64,000 nucleotides of DNA, taken from NCBI GenBank assembly GCA_964017065.1, contig OZ024783.1:17149752-17213751 (forward strand), written 5' to 3'. Positions 1 to 11,279 of this stretch are shown piece by piece; positions within the stretch are counted from its first letter, which is position 1, and every line of letters begins with the position of its first letter. The notes below the pieces were generated by a model. That model was not told the DNA's origin. It made no database searches and saw only the letters and a program-made list of their open reading frames with translations. The translations under genes and the position numbers were made by a program. The DNA comes from Haliclona indistincta (lineage: Eukaryota > Porifera > Demospongiae > Haplosclerida > Chalinidae).

Positions 1-218
1 GTGCTGCTAAAGTGATTGCAAAAGCATTTGCTCCACCGACAAAAGATGCTGAAAATGCACCAATTCATTTCTCTCCAAGCAAGAAAGTTGATGTACGTTT
101 GAAAAATTTTGAGCAATTGCGCATCCTTCAAAGCCTTTTGGAGGATGGTATTCTAAGCTTTGATGAATTCACACAGCAAAAACGTATCGTGTTACAAGAA
201 TTGAACACTTTAAGCTAA
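1..218 (+). CDS. 3' terminal exon of an unknown gene, SHOCT-like C-terminus
   Basis: The frame is open from the window edge (AAKVIAKAF...) to a TAA at 216-218, so only about 72 C-terminal residues are visible. The last 35 residues (FEQLRILQSLLEDGILSFDE..., then EF, QQK and two leucines) look like the short C-terminal SHOCT-type motif: a leucine helix, a G-I/L turn, D/E-E-F and a basic helix. No catalytic domain is in view, so no function can be given. The 3' flank to about 296 is AT-rich with TTATTAATAACATTAAT-like sequence and no further coding. The coding strand is opposite to the transposase remnant next door. The SHOCT comparison is from memory of the motif and is moderate at best. Confidence 0.5.
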   Translation, partial: AAKVIAKAFAPPTKDAENAPIHFSPSKKVDVRLKNFEQLRILQSLLEDGILSFDEFTQQKRIVLQELNTLS

Positions 219-296
219 AAAATTATGTGCTATGTTATTAATTTTACTTAACATTGTTATTAATAACATTAATTTTTGCCATTAATTTGTATACAG

Positions 297-1275
297 CTAC
301 AGTTGAGGGTAAGCATGGTCTATCCAATTCTGGCAGTCTTCTTTGGTAATGTAAGAAAATGCTGACAACACCAAATTCTCTAGGCTTTCCCCCATATCAG
401 CCTCCTGATCCAATAGCTTTAGTGTTGCTTTCACTTTAGAAAACGTCTCCTCGATTGGATTTAGATCAGGAGAATATGGTGGTAGAAAGTGGACAAGTGC
501 TCCAACCTCTTGAATCATGTGAACTATTTCTTGTAGATGGTGAATAGAGCAATAGTCAAGAATTACGACACTGTGTGGGTTACGACCATTGAAAGGCATT
601 AGGTGATGAAGAAGTGACATTTGAACAAAGTCATAGAATACAGATCCATGTGACTGTTTTACAGTCGAGTATTCCATGAACAGACATACAGGAAATTGCT
701 GATATTCTTTTGCCACGGACTAGCATTTTCTCACTAACTAAAGGCCTTCCTCTGATACTGTAGCCATACCTTCTGATTGAGTTACGCCTATCGCTGCCAG
801 TTTCGTCCACAAAAATCATCATGTCTTTATCATAGAGAGACACTTCTGAAATGAACTGCATTCGAAGAAAATCATCCCGTTGAGAGGCAGTTATTTTAAG
901 CCTTTGTCTTGTGAAGCCATTTTTGTTCAGAAACATGTATATAGTTGACAAGGTAACATCAACACCAAGATTATCGTACAGCTCTCTCGCGATTTCATGA
1001 AGATAAATACCAGGACGACGCAGGACTATGTGCATAATGAACATCTCCGCTCCTACAGTGAGATTTCTGAACACTCGTCTTGATGGATGGCTTGTTTTGG
1101 ACACAGATCCTGTTTTTCTGAATCTTTCCACGATACGGTACACTGTCGCTGTATCAACACCCAGGTTTGCGGCCACATCTTTACACTTTGTTCCTAAACC
1201 CTCTCGTTGCCACACCATCCTCCACCGCAAATCTTCATCGTACGCACGCCGTCTGTGTGGTTCACAAGAGGTCAT
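297..1275 (-). pseudogene. Tc1/mariner (IS630 superfamily) DDE transposase, frameshifted
   Basis: Two overlapping minus-strand frames together make one transposase. The upstream frame (1275-631) starts MTSCEPHRRRAYDEDLRWRM. It has a helix-turn-helix N-terminus (DVAANLGVDTATVYRIVERF), a second HTH-like part, and the first catalytic Asp in FVDETGSDRRNS. The downstream frame (716-297) carries the second Asp in VVILDYCSIHH and the catalytic Glu in PPYSPDLNPIEETFSKVK, the classic DDE_3 arrangement. The frames switch around 650-670, where the upstream one runs out at ...KTVTWICIL and the downstream one continues ...SVFYDFVQM. A one-base indel there would explain this. Total length, about 330 aa, is normal for the family. 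Terminal inverted repeats were not found, so this is a decayed copy. It has no introns and is unrelated to its neighbours. Confidence 0.9.
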
Positions 1276-1429
1276 CGTCGGACAGAACTAGAGACTGATG
1301 CTAGTAGTACTAGTTTACAACGCTTAACGTGGCTACCGTTAGCGCGTACTCATGTAGCTACTGCGCATGCACGAAAGGGAATCCCGCCGCTCGCTGTCGC
1401 GAAAATTGCAACTTTTATTGAAATCGCTG

Positions 1430-1996
1430 TAATCTTACCAAGAGTATCGAACGCCAATTGCCACTGTAGAAACACTCTCGGGAAAGTAACATGACCAGCA
1501 CGTGAGATATTTTACGCATTGTGACGAAAGCGTGTTGCACAAATCCACGACTACGTCACAACGAAGGCGTGTCCTGCAGGAAGCAAGCGCCAAGCGCCCA
1601 TGATGGAAAATACAGCTACTCAGGGCTCTTTATTGACAAGCTACCTCTAACAAGCAGGCGTTCGTTAGTCGCCGAACATCGACAATGTGATTTTTGTAGA
1701 CGAATGCGCTCTGACGGACCGAGCTCGCTGCTGCTCTTTTTCATCGATTAAAAAGCATAACTAGCACGTGTTTCTGTTTTTCTCAGCATTTGTCGTGTCT
1801 ACATCGCTATATTCTCGCCTGCAACAGTCCAATGATCATCCAAAAAGCTTGGCTAGCATCGTTGCTGAACGTCGATGACGTCAATGGCTAGCCTGCAGTG
1901 TAGGCGTATACGTCATCAGATCACGTTTCTGTCACGTTACTTTCCCGAGAGTGTTTCTACAGTGGCAATTGGCGTTCGATACTCTTGGTAAGATTA
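1430..1996. mobile_element. Foldback/MITE with ~60-bp terminal inverted repeats
   Basis: The sequence from 1430 (TAATCTTACCAAGAGTATCG...) reappears as reverse complement ending at 1996 (...CGATACTCTTGGTAAGATTA). The arms match almost perfectly for about 60 bp, through GTTACTTTCCCGAGAG. The interior has no convincing coding. The ends are T/A rich, so a TA duplication is possible. Confidence 0.85.
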
Positions 1997-2007
1997 TATA
2001 CTCTTGC

Positions 2008-2450
2008 TAACACTTAGCTGACAATGCATCACGATCGAGAAATCGCGGAATTTATATCGCCGTTTCGCTAAAAACTAAGTTCAAAAGGCACATGCCAGGT
2101 GAATTTCACGACTGTTCATGGGTGTTTTGGTCTCGGCACTGCTCACGTAAAGGTGCTAGGCGAGTGGAAAAAAGAAAGAAGAAAACGAAGATGACGAAAC
2201 TCGAATTTCACCATTTCCAGGTTCGTCACTTTAGTAACAATCTCGAGCAATCTCCTTGCTACTGTAAGATGGGGCAACGCCAGATAGCAGATTTAAGTGT
2301 CTATGGACGTATAACTTGAAATTCATCACCAGGCGAAATATCAGCGTTTGAACGCTAATACATTGTATGTAGCCGCCATCTTGTTTTCTCGTTCAACCCT
2401 ACATAGGGAGACACTACCGTGTCTCTCTAATACCGTGTCTCCCTAATATC
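2008..2450 (+). mobile_element. Fragment of the composite hairpin/foldback repeat (copy A)
   Basis: Starts at ACACTTAGCTGACAATG and ends at the short terminal hairpin (GGGAGACACTACCGTGTCTC). It matches the body of the larger copies at 6700, 8901, 14349, 19445 and 21180 but lacks the large foldback end. The terminal GTGTCTC...CTAATA is partly duplicated at 2430-2450. Confidence 0.85.
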
Positions 2451-2948
2451 CTGAAGTTAGCCCGCCAGTATAACCACGGTATAACTCAGTTAGCGACGCC
2501 AGTGCAACCACAGGGTAACTGTGCTGCACGGTGGGAATACTGTGGTTATAACTGTCAGGATTACCATCTTTTTACGTTGTGTCAGTTTGAACTGATTAGT
2601 TGTATTCTATTATGTTAGATGTTATTTCATTTTTACAACTCTGTGAGCAGCATGCAGTTACTAGTCCCCAAGCAGATGTGAATGTGCACCCTCCTGAGAG
2701 TAAGGAGTGTGGTAGCCTCGTACCCAGGCGCTAGGGGAGTGTGGTTCAAATGTTTAATTATTATTACTGCAATCACAAGAATACTCATTCAATGTAAGGT
2801 TTAAAATAATTAAAGAGGTTGAGGACGCAGACAGCAAAATATTATTGAGGAGAAAACAGGTCAGGTCAGTTGATCATCCTATAGAATGGTAGAGAGGAGA
2901 GACAGTGATAGACAGTGACAATAATGAAGTATTAGTGCATGGTGTAGT
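2451..2948. other. Non-coding, with a solo TIR fragment
   Basis: No gene seen. Positions 2712-2730 (TAGCCTCGTACCCAGGC) match the terminus of the MITE at 20610-20974, so a fragment of that family lies here. Confidence 0.5.
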
Positions 2949-3430
2949 CAGGAGCACATGAACAGAAGGAGCGTGCAACTGTAAACCGCGCGTTAGTGCC
3001 AACAGTGTATAATTAGATTCACAGATGTGTGCTCAGAACTTCCATATTTGGAAGTTTTTGTGCTTCATTAAATATGCGTGACGTACGTTCTGTGCACGTG
3101 ATACATAATAGATATAAGTGCGGCAAGAGAGGATGGCGCGAACCCTTCGACGTCTTAGTCAAGCCAGCTCCAAGGGAAAGCTGATCATGCTGTCTCCCCG
3201 CGGATTCATTTACAACAAGTGAAGAACTCCCCGTGAGGAGCGCAATTAAAGCTGGGATGACCGTATTCAAGCTGTAACAACGTGCGCGAACACGCCGCGA
3301 AGTAATGCGCATTAAATAGATATGACGTACGTTCATACTTAGGTAAAGCGGAAGTACGTCATTAATAAATTATTAATTATTAAAGTGTTGGCACTGTAAG
3401 TTGCACGCTCCTTGTGTTCATGTGCTCCTG
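2949..3430. mobile_element. MITE, CAGGAGC...GCTCCTG termini, 7-bp duplication
   Basis: Inverted termini CAGGAGCACATGAACA/TGTTCATGTGCTCCTG extend, imperfectly, for about 70 bp. GTGTAGT flanks both ends (2942-2948 and 3431-3437). Length is 482 bp. CAG-type ends and a 7 (perhaps once 8) bp duplication would fit a hAT-derived MITE. The interior frame at 3019-3336 is not convincing. Confidence 0.8.
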
Positions 3431-3671
3431 GTGTAGTATAGTGCACACACATTAAAGTATCTGATATGTACTAATAATAGATAGTATACTTACAGTGTGT
3501 TGATAGAATAACACAGAGGACAGCAATAATAGCTATAGCCCACGCGCTGCAAAGAATAGGAACGAGATTCTTCCTTATCTGCTGCCAGCAACTAGTATGA
3601 TGCATGTTCCCATCTGTGTCTTGATTGGGGACTGGTTAAGAAACATATACAGATCATTTGACATACAATAT

Positions 3672-6189
3672 TCAATCATTACCTGGTATCCGTCCTGCTT
3701 CAATATCACTGGCAACTCTTCCTTCTCCCATGGCTCTCAAAGCTGTGATCAGGTCAGTCCAAGGTGCGACAGGTGAGCCCTTCAACCAAACATCAAACAT
3801 TTCTGTCTTGAGTCTGTCACCTCCGTGAGCATGGTAGGTCAAGTGAATGTTATTCAGCTGGCTTGTGGTGAGATCCAGCTGAATACCGAGTGTGTGCCAG
3901 TCACTAACTCTCTTGCATGCTGTGACAAGATGCTTCACTGTGAGAGGAGTGCCTGAGAAAAAAAACAAATACAACATTACATAATAACACTCATTGTAGT
4001 GTAACTCACTGAGTCTTCTAGAGTGGTCACTAGTAGCTGAGTGACTGTCCTTCAGCTCAGTAACCTCCTGTACACACACAAACCACGTAAGCTACAATAC
4101 TAGACAACACACATGTACTTACAGTGAACCAGCACTTGTGTTTGTACTCTAAACCAACTGGTCCTCCTCGACAATCATCTTCAGAACAGATCACTTGTTG
4201 TGGCTTGTTCTTTGAGTGGCAGAGTGCAGGATGAGGGCGTCTACCTGACTGCACAGCGTGAGGACAATAGAACCCAAAGTCCCAGTGCACATCTCGAGTG
4301 TGAGGATAGAGTGAACCAACTTCACGAAACATTGACCACAGCTGGCGACGACACTCCAAGATCAAGCGTGGGTTGATGACGGCATCAGTAAGGATACGAA
4401 CCTCTACATGACTAACCAGACTACGAATCTCAACATGAACCAATCCTTCTTCTCTGTCGTCACGAAAGTAAAAGCGAATTCGATTCCTAAATCGATTAAG
4501 CTCATCTAATCTCCAATTCTCATCCTGCGAGAATCTGACGACTGAGGCTTGGAACTGGCCAAGAGGGACAAAGCCAGTAGCTGGTATGAGGAGGAGAGGA
4601 GGATACAGGAGACCAGAGAGGAGCTTGGGGTCGCTGGACTCTTTCTTCACATTGTGGTTGGGGTAGAGGAGGCACGGTAGGAAGTACACCTCTTCTTCAC
4701 TAGCCGATCGCGCATTCTTGTAGAGGATATAACACGACTCTAGTAGCTCCACAATCTCATCAGTCGGGATTCCCTTCTCGTCAGTAGAGGATTCACTGCA
4801 TGCCTTGTTCATCAGACGTTGAGAAACCTCTCCTGTGAGTCGCATGTGTTTAGCTGTCTCTGGTTCCCCTCTCACTGCTCCAAATGCAGACACAAACAGC
4901 TCTGCTGGCGGCTTCATAATCAGGTTAACATTCACAATGACACGCTTGCCAAGCTTCGTCAACCGACCATAGTAAAGGATAGTACCATACTTGTCGTGCA
5001 GGTACTGGAGGACACCTTTCAGGTGTGCTCTGGAGATGCCACAATGCTCAGCTATTACTACACACTCTTCTAGAGAGCACCATCCTGGAGATGGATCGAA
5101 TTTCATGCGCAGTATCAGGTGGAGCAATAAAGCACCTGTTGGAACCTGCTGTGGAGTAAACCGCTCGTGGACTATTCTTGTTATCAGTTCACGAAGACCC
5201 TCAATATCGCTGGAGTCTGTACTCACGTTGTTGAGTGGATGAATGTATCTCTTCTCCTCTCCTGGCTTGTTGACTGAACACAGAACATCTCTCCTCATGA
5301 AATAGTCGTCTTGGAAGGATTGCTGAATGGAGCGGTCTAGAGTGAGAACAGCTGCCTCACTGGTCTGGTCCAAGTGAGTGCCAATGAGAATGGCTGCCGG
5401 CTTGTGGTCTGGACTAGTCTGGAGTGAGGAGATGCTGCACAGAGCACGCTGGATGATCTCTCTGATAGTGTACTCTGACTCATACTGTATTGAACTGGAC
5501 CCATCAGCTCTGTACACTACTGTGTAGGGGGAGTCTAGATCGTGAGTGACGTTGAAGAAAATCAGGTTTAGTGCCAGGCCGTGCAATAGGAGAGGTAAGA
5601 TCTCGTGAAACTCTGGCTGGCCTCCAATATCGATAAAGTGAAGAAAAGAAAGACTGTTTGTGTTCTTGAGGAACTCCTGAATGGTCTTCCAGTCCTCATC
5701 TTTGACTAATTTAGTGAGTGCGGTGGCCACTAGCTCATCTTGTGTACTATGAGTAAGATTGTCCCAATCCTGTACGAGGGTGGCAGGACCAGGTGAGCTG
5801 CTGGCAGCAGTGGATGGTTTGGTTGTGGACGTACTGCTGGAGGGTGCTGCAGAAGGCGAGTTTAGAACACGGCTGCACAAAGCACGGCACTGTTCCTCCA
5901 GTCCCTGGCTCCTCCACCCTCCCTCAGACAAGAGCACTGATGATTGGTCAATGCCACGATACAACTGGACAGTAATTGGAGCGTCTATACCGGTACTGGG
6001 AACAATCTCATCTGGTGATATGTGAACGATCTCGTGAGTGAGACGACGTCGTGCTGTTGTTTTACCGACACGAGATGGTCCAATCATGAAACCCTTGAGT
6101 GAGCATACTGGTACACTACCCTGCTGATGAATGTGATGCTGGATAATATTAACTCCAACTCCTAGAATGATAATGACAGTCATAACCAC
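3672..6189 (-). CDS. Roc-type GTPase with C-terminal Death domain (Roco-like signalling protein)
   Basis: Three minus-strand exons join in frame: 6189(or ~6130)-4123, 4067-4010 and 3952-3672, with introns of 55 and 57 bp (GTAAGT...TACAG and GTGAGT...CTCAG). In the first frame, counting from its Met at 6189, the P-loop is at about residues 37-45 (GPSRVGKTT). The switch/Walker B motif is at 187-191 (DIGGQ) and the base-specificity motif at 271-274 (THLD). A COR/winged-helix-like region with no clear motif follows, ending in a Cys/His-rich stretch (CPHAV...CHSK...CSEDDCRGG). The last exon encodes a Death domain (LVTACKRVSDWHTLGIQLDL ... WTDLITALRAMGEGRVASDI). The family acts in GTP-switched signalling complexes, with Death domains recruiting adaptors. 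The true N-terminus is unknown: an acceptor is possible at about 6131 (ATTCATCAGCAG), and upstream exons, perhaps ankyrin repeats (see 10768), may be missing. Confidence 0.88.
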
Positions 6190-6214
6190 TGATAGGCAGG
6201 AAGTACATGAAGTA

Positions 6215-6375
6215 CCTACTGTAGCACAACACAGCTAGTGTAGCTACTTATCATGTGACCACAGTATCTACAATATCACAACACAGCTAGTGTAGCTACT
6301 ATCATGTGACCACAGTATATACAATATCACAACACAGCTAGTGTTACAGTAGCTACTTATCATGTGACCACAGTT
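6215..6375. repeat. Short tandem repeat, about 3 units of ~60-65 bp
   Basis: Unit core CACAACACAGCTAGTGTAGC followed by TACTTATCATGTGACCACAG appears three times, just upstream of the Roc-Death gene. Confidence 0.85.
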
Positions 6376-6414
6376 TCTATAAAAAATTATCACAACATGT
6401 TATTATAGCGATTA

Positions 6415-6600
6415 ATTTTGGTGGGAGAAAACTTTGGCAAATTTGGCGAATCGTCAAGCACTCGCCAAAATAAAATTCGCCAAAATCTGCTTTATCTATT
6501 GCAGTAATACGTGAGCCAGGCTATTGACGCCAAAATTAATTTCGTCAAAACGCAAAATCTGGGTCATTCGCCAAATTTTGACCCTCCAATACTACACGCT
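6415..6600. mobile_element. MITE of the GGCGAATTTGGCGAA family (copy 1)
   Basis: TTTTGGTGGGAGAAAACTTT ... AATTTTGACCCTCCAA, with internal GGCGAATCGTCAAGCA and AATACGTGAGCCAGGC. It is about 80% similar by eye to 28716-28919. The ends are degenerate. Confidence 0.8.
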
Positions 6601-6699
6601 ATATACGGTACTTGAAATTTGTTTTCGAGTGTTTCCACTGTAGTACCGTGGACAAGAGATACTCGATAACGTTTCCGACAAATACGTAAACGGAAAATA

Positions 6700-7887
6700 T
6701 TAGTGAGGCACGGTAGTGCCTCCCTATGTAGGGTTGAACGAGAAAAAAAGATGGCGGCTACATACAATGTATTAGCGTTCAAACGCTGATATTTCGCCTG
6801 GTGATGAATTTTATACGTCAAAAAACATCTAAATCTGCTCTCTGGCGTTGCCCCATCTTACAGTAGCAAGGAGATTGCTCGAAATTGTTACTAAAGTGAC
6901 GAACCTGGAAACGGTGAAAATCGAGTTTCGTCATCTTCGTTTTCTTCTTATTCTTCTTTCTTCCACTCGCCTAGCACATTTACGTGAGCAGTGCCGGGAC
7001 CAAAACACCCACGAACAGTCGTGAAATTCTCCTGGCATGTGCCTTTTGAACTTAGTTTTTAGCGAAACGGCGATATAATTTCCGCGATTTCTCGATCGTG
7101 ATCCATTGTCAGCTAAGTGTTAGACGCCATTAATGTGATTGCGCAATACGCATGCACGTGACAAGCAGTGGTTAGCGCACGTGACCAAGCACTAGCTTGA
7201 GTATCTCCACGCCGTATGGTTCACGGAGAACACATATCTGTATGGAGTCTTCGAAGAACGGCAAGCTATAGGAACACCATTCTGCTCTTGCCAGATATAA
7301 ATTATAACCGCCATACAGTACAGGTCAACAAACTAGTGTGGCCGGAGCTCGCATGCACTGTATGCATACATGCGTAGGCGAGCTGATAGTATAGCATAAC
7401 AATTATTTTTTGTTACAAGTTTAAAATAAAGAAAAGCCATCAACAACAAGAAACTAAACCAATGGTGCAACAAAGACGGCTCAGTACGTGCATGATATTT
7501 GAACTGCACTTCAAAAAAAGGAAAAAGGACACAAACAAGAAAATTCTATCGAAATCGAAAGGATGTAGGGTTGTGAAATCTACCACTGGTTCACAATGTA
7601 AACTAACAAGGAGCAAGCATGGAATGGTAACACAATTGACTTGCTAACAGACCATAGATCCCTACATCAGTGGCTGTACACAAGCTGAATGCACATCAGG
7701 TGTCAGCAGTCAACAAGTAGGTCAACCACACCAGCCACTGATGTAGGGATCTATGGTCTGTTAGCAAGTCAATTGTGTTACCATTCCATGCTTGATCCTT
7801 GTTAGTTTACATTGTGAACCAGTGGTAGATTTCACAACCCTACATCCTTTCGATTTCGATAGAAATCTTTTTAATGTTCTTGTTTTA
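6700..7887 (-). mobile_element. Composite hairpin/foldback repeat, copy B
   Basis: Begins with the hairpin TAGTGAGGCACGGTAGTGCC and runs through a body (GATGGCGGCTACATACAATG, GTTGCCCCATCTTACAGTAG, AGCGAAACGGCGATATAA). It ends in a foldback whose arms, about 7539-7678 and 7731-7887, each contain GGATGTAGGGTTGTGAAATC and ACCATAGATCCCTACATCAG. No coding capacity. Orientation is set so that the hairpin end is the 3' end, as in copy A. Confidence 0.88.
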
Positions 7888-7913
7888 TACTAGACACTTC
7901 AAGTCAAAATTCC

Positions 7914-8157
7914 TGTTCCGGCCTTCTTAGCATGCTCACTCTCATCATGGCCAGCAGCAAGCGGACACAGAGCTAATGTGTCCGTATAATAATGTCTATT
8001 TGTTTTCTATTCTTTTTTGTTTCTTCTTGCATGGTCATTGTCCTGCACTATTGTGTAAACCTGTTAAAAAAGACATTATTATACAGACACATTAGCTCTG
8101 TGTCCGCTTGCTGCTGGCCATGATGAGAGTGAGCGTGCTAAGAAGGCCGGAACGGGA
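7914..8157. mobile_element. Foldback element, ~95-bp arms
   Basis: CCTGTTCCGGCCTTCTTAGC...TGTGTCCGTATAATAATGTC is repeated in reverse complement from about 8066 to 8157 (GACATTATTATACAGACACA...GCTAAGAAGGCCGGAAC). The loop is about 65 bp. Confidence 0.85.
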
Positions 8158-8174
8158 CACTCCCATGCATTTAA

Positions 8175-8304
8175 TCCCTTAAGGCATATTGACAGACACC
8201 TTTAGGTGTCATAATTGACTCCACCTACTCTAGACGTCATAAAAATAAAACTGTTGATTTAGAGCAAGTCAAAATTTCGTCAAAATAATTTAGGGACTAA
8301 AGGA
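8175..8304. mobile_element. Small MITE flanked by TTAA
   Basis: TTAA at 8171-8174 and 8305-8308 brackets TCCCTTAAGG...CTAAAGGA. The interior (CACCTACTCTAGACGTCATA) recurs in the longer element at 17605-18200. A TTAA target fits piggyBac-type mobilisation, which is inference. Confidence 0.65.
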
Positions 8305-8392
8305 TTAACTCCACACATGATTAATTACACGCAAGCACTTACAGCATATACAAGAGTTAATTTCCTAAGAAATTGGTTAGTTATGAGGCTAT

Positions 8393-8442
8393 ATATGATG
8401 ATGATGAAGATGACGATGATGATCATGATGATGATGGAGGAG
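8393..8442 (+). repeat. GATGAT-rich low-complexity tract
   Basis: Imperfect (ATG/GATGAT)n. It creates the Met/Asp-rich frame here, which is not a gene. Confidence 0.8.
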
Positions 8443-8900
8443 TTAGTGATGCAGAGCACCAGTGAGAGAGTGAGTGTGACTACTGCACTGACTCAACACT
8501 ATTAACCCTTTAATTACTAAATTATCCAGCTGAAATTTTAACCTCGTAAATGCTGACCACTTCTCTCGTGAATATCTCGTGTGTCTTTTGTGCTACTGGT
8601 CTCAAATTTGCGTCCTTTTACCCCAGTGAGTAGCCGCAATTGCCCATACTCAAGTCGGTCGATATGTCCCTCCCACTTCGAAAGTGAAGCCGATAAAGTG
8701 CAACGACCTCGTCAAATTTTGCTCAATGTTAGTACTTTGGGGCTGGCTACTGAAAAGTACACACAAATAGCAGTGGTTTTGGTGAGTGCAAAATGCCATA
8801 GAAATGCCGTTGCCATAACGTTTTGCGCAGGGGGCACGCCGAAAACCGATCGATTATTTGCGGTTATTTGTGTTCTTCAATTTGGCTTAATTTTTGGATA

Positions 8901-10150
8901 TTAGGGAGACACGGTAGTGTCTCCCTATGTAGGGTTGAAGGAGAAAACAAGATGGCGGCTACATACAATGTATTAGCGTTCAAACGCTGATATTTCGCCT
9001 GGTGATGAATTTTATACGTCCAAAGACACTTAAATCTGCTATCTGGCGTTGCCCCATCTTACAGTAGCAAGGAGATTGCTCGAGATTGTTACTAAAGTGA
9101 CGAACCTGGAAACGGTGAAAATCGAGTTTCGTCATCTTCGTTTTCTTCTTTCTTTCTTCTTTCTTTCTTTCTTTCTTTCTTCCACTCGCCTAGCACCTTT
9201 ACGTGAGTAGTGCCGAGACCAAAACACCCACGAACAGTCGTGAAATTCTCCTGGCATGTGCCTTTTGAACTTAGTTTTTAGCGAAACGGCGATATAAATT
9301 CCACGATTTCTCGATCGTGATCCATTGTCAGCTAAGTGTTAGACGCCATTAATAATTATAGTGATTGCGCAATACGCACGTGACCAAGCTGTGGTTAGCG
9401 CACGTGACCAAGCACAAGCTTGAGTATCGCCACGCCGTATAGATCATGGAGAACACATATTTGTCTGTAGTCTTCGAAGAACGGTAAGCTAGCTAGCGCA
9501 GAATCACCATTCTGCCTTGCCAGATAATAATTATTACCGCCGTAAACAAGTGTGGGCGGGGCTCGTATGCACTGTATTCATGCATGCGTAGGCGAGCTGA
9601 TATCTACAGCATAAGAATTATTTAGCTACAAGTTTAAAATTGTTAATAATAAAGAAAAGCCATCAACAACAGGAAAGCCAAACCAATGGTGGAAACAAAG
9701 ATGGCACAGTAATTGCATGATATTGAACTGTACTTCACTGAAAAAGAAAAAAAGGACACAAACAAGAAAATTAAAAAGATTTCTATCGAAATCAAAAGGA
9801 TGTAGGGTTGTGAAATCTACCACTGGTCAACAATGTAAACTAACAAGGAACAAGCATGGAATGGTAACACGATTGACTTGCTAACAGACCATAGATCCCT
9901 ACATCAGTGGCTGTACATAAGCTGTCACAAGCTGAATGCACGTCAGGTGTCAGTCAACAGCAACAAGCTAAGCTGAACTAGCTATAGTCAACTACAGCAG
10001 CCACTGATGTAGGGATCTATGGTCTGTTAGCAAGTCAATCGTGTTACCATTCCATGCTTGTTCCTTGTTAGTTTACATTGTTGACCAGTGGTAGATTTCA
10101 CAACCCTACATCCTTTTGATTTCGATAGAAATCTTTTTAATTTTCTTGTT
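8901..10150 (-). mobile_element. Composite hairpin/foldback repeat, copy C (most complete)
   Basis: Hairpin end TTAGGGAGACACGGTAGTGT (palindrome TAGGGAGACAC/GTGTCTCCCTA) at 8901. A (CTTT)n tract is near 9146-9180. The foldback arms are about 9765-9915 and 10000-10150, around a loop of about 85 bp. The copy may itself sit inside an older TTAA-type element, because TTAACCCTTT at 8502 and AAAGGGTTGA at 10218-10227 are inverted and just outside it. Confidence 0.9.
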
Positions 10151-10268
10151 TTAACACTTTTTGATACAGTTATGGTGTCTGAAGTATGTATGTCGCCAAA
10201 TGGCGACAATAGGGGTTAAAGGGTTGAGATGGTGGACACAGGAGTGTATGTGTGTGTATGTGTGCTCG

Positions 10269-10300
10269 TCCCATATCATCTGGTACCAGATGATATGGGA
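10269..10300. repeat. Perfect 32-bp palindrome
   Basis: Half-site TCCCATATCATCTGGT followed directly by its exact reverse complement, with no spacer. It lies in otherwise featureless DNA between copy C and the ankyrin exon. Confidence 0.95.
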
Positions 10301-10767
10301 GGAGCATTAGATCCACTAAGCTATAGATGGTGGTTGAGTGGATGCTGAGAGAGATGGAGAGAGAATTGAATTTTTGTGGGAATCAAATTTCCTGACAAGC
10401 AGCAAACTGGTTGGCAGTTCCTATGAAATTTAACAATGTGCTTTCCCAAATGTCGCCAAAACACAGTCCCTATGCAGCCTCAAATAACTGGAGGTTTATA
10501 AACGAGCACTTGTTTTGAACGACAACTGTTTTGAACCATATCTATGTTCTATGAAGTACAGGACTTTTGTGCTGGGCTGTTGGCTGACTATGATGATCAG
10601 AAGAACTAAAGCGCTTGCCAAAATTTGGAGGTTTAGTAATCATTTCAGCGACAAGGTAACAAAAATAGGATGCGACAACAAAATCTTCAATATGCCCTGT
10701 ATGGCATTGCATGAGTAGTATGTTTACTATGGTAATAGTGGGTGTGGTCAGACTCTACTATTACACA
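10301..10767. other. No gene seen
   Basis: AT-rich. Open frames (for example 10515-10718) have no recognisable content. Confidence 0.4.
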
Positions 10768-10875
10768 TCATAGCTCAGTAACTAATGTTATCATGAACTG
10801 ACCAACTCTCTCCTGCAAGTCCACAATGTCCTGATGATTCTTACGTCTCGCCATATCAGCTGCAGTCTCACCAAC
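10768..10875 (-). CDS. Ankyrin-repeat exon (candidate)
   Basis: On the minus strand, an acceptor (CACTATAG) at 10878-10876 is followed by VGETAADMARRKNHQDIVDL and then QERVGQFM..., ending at a TGA at 10770-10768. G-x-T-A-x-D-x-A-x-x-x-x-x-x-x-I-V-x-L is the signature of one ankyrin repeat. It lies upstream, in minus-strand sense, of the Roc-Death gene and downstream of VAP. It may be an upstream exon of an ANK-Roc-Death gene, spliced at a donor before the stop, or the end of a separate gene. The repeat identity is good. The gene assignment is open. Confidence 0.55.
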   Translation of the reverse strand, partial: VGETAADMARRKNHQDIVDLQERVGQFMITLVTEL

Positions 10876-11279
10876 CTATAGTGTAACAACAGAACAGTGT
10901 AAGTCCATCACCAGAAAAGTAGGACATGACGCGGAATTCAGTTTACGCATGGTACACGAATATTGCACTGCATATCATGATAAAGCACTGACGAGTGCGG
11001 GATTACCATAGTGACATGATATGGCGGCGAGCACGAGGACTACAGCTAACCAGAGCTAATCGTCTCCCGAGGCAGCTAATGGATTATAAGACGTTCTGAG
11101 CAGCTAATCTATGCACAGAAACACCATCAGTTCCGACGCCTATACAGCAGAGCTTGGTTTTGGTACTGTAGCGGGTGGTATGAAGTTGAGAGGCTGGTCG
11201 CCAAGCATACGACTGCAATTTCTGCTTGCTGTTCCATTAGCCGTTCAAGCATTGCCAGCTAGTTTACTGGCCAAGCGAG

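Noticed and set aside
1028..1751. Plus frames opposite and beyond the mariner remnant
   Set aside because: Antisense shadow and intergenic/foldback DNA with no domain.
2949..3430. Interior 105-aa minus frame as a transposase
   Set aside because: No catalytic or DNA-binding motif; the element is MITE-sized.
4819..6025. Plus-strand frames of 60-88 aa
   Set aside because: Antisense shadows of the Roc-Death gene.
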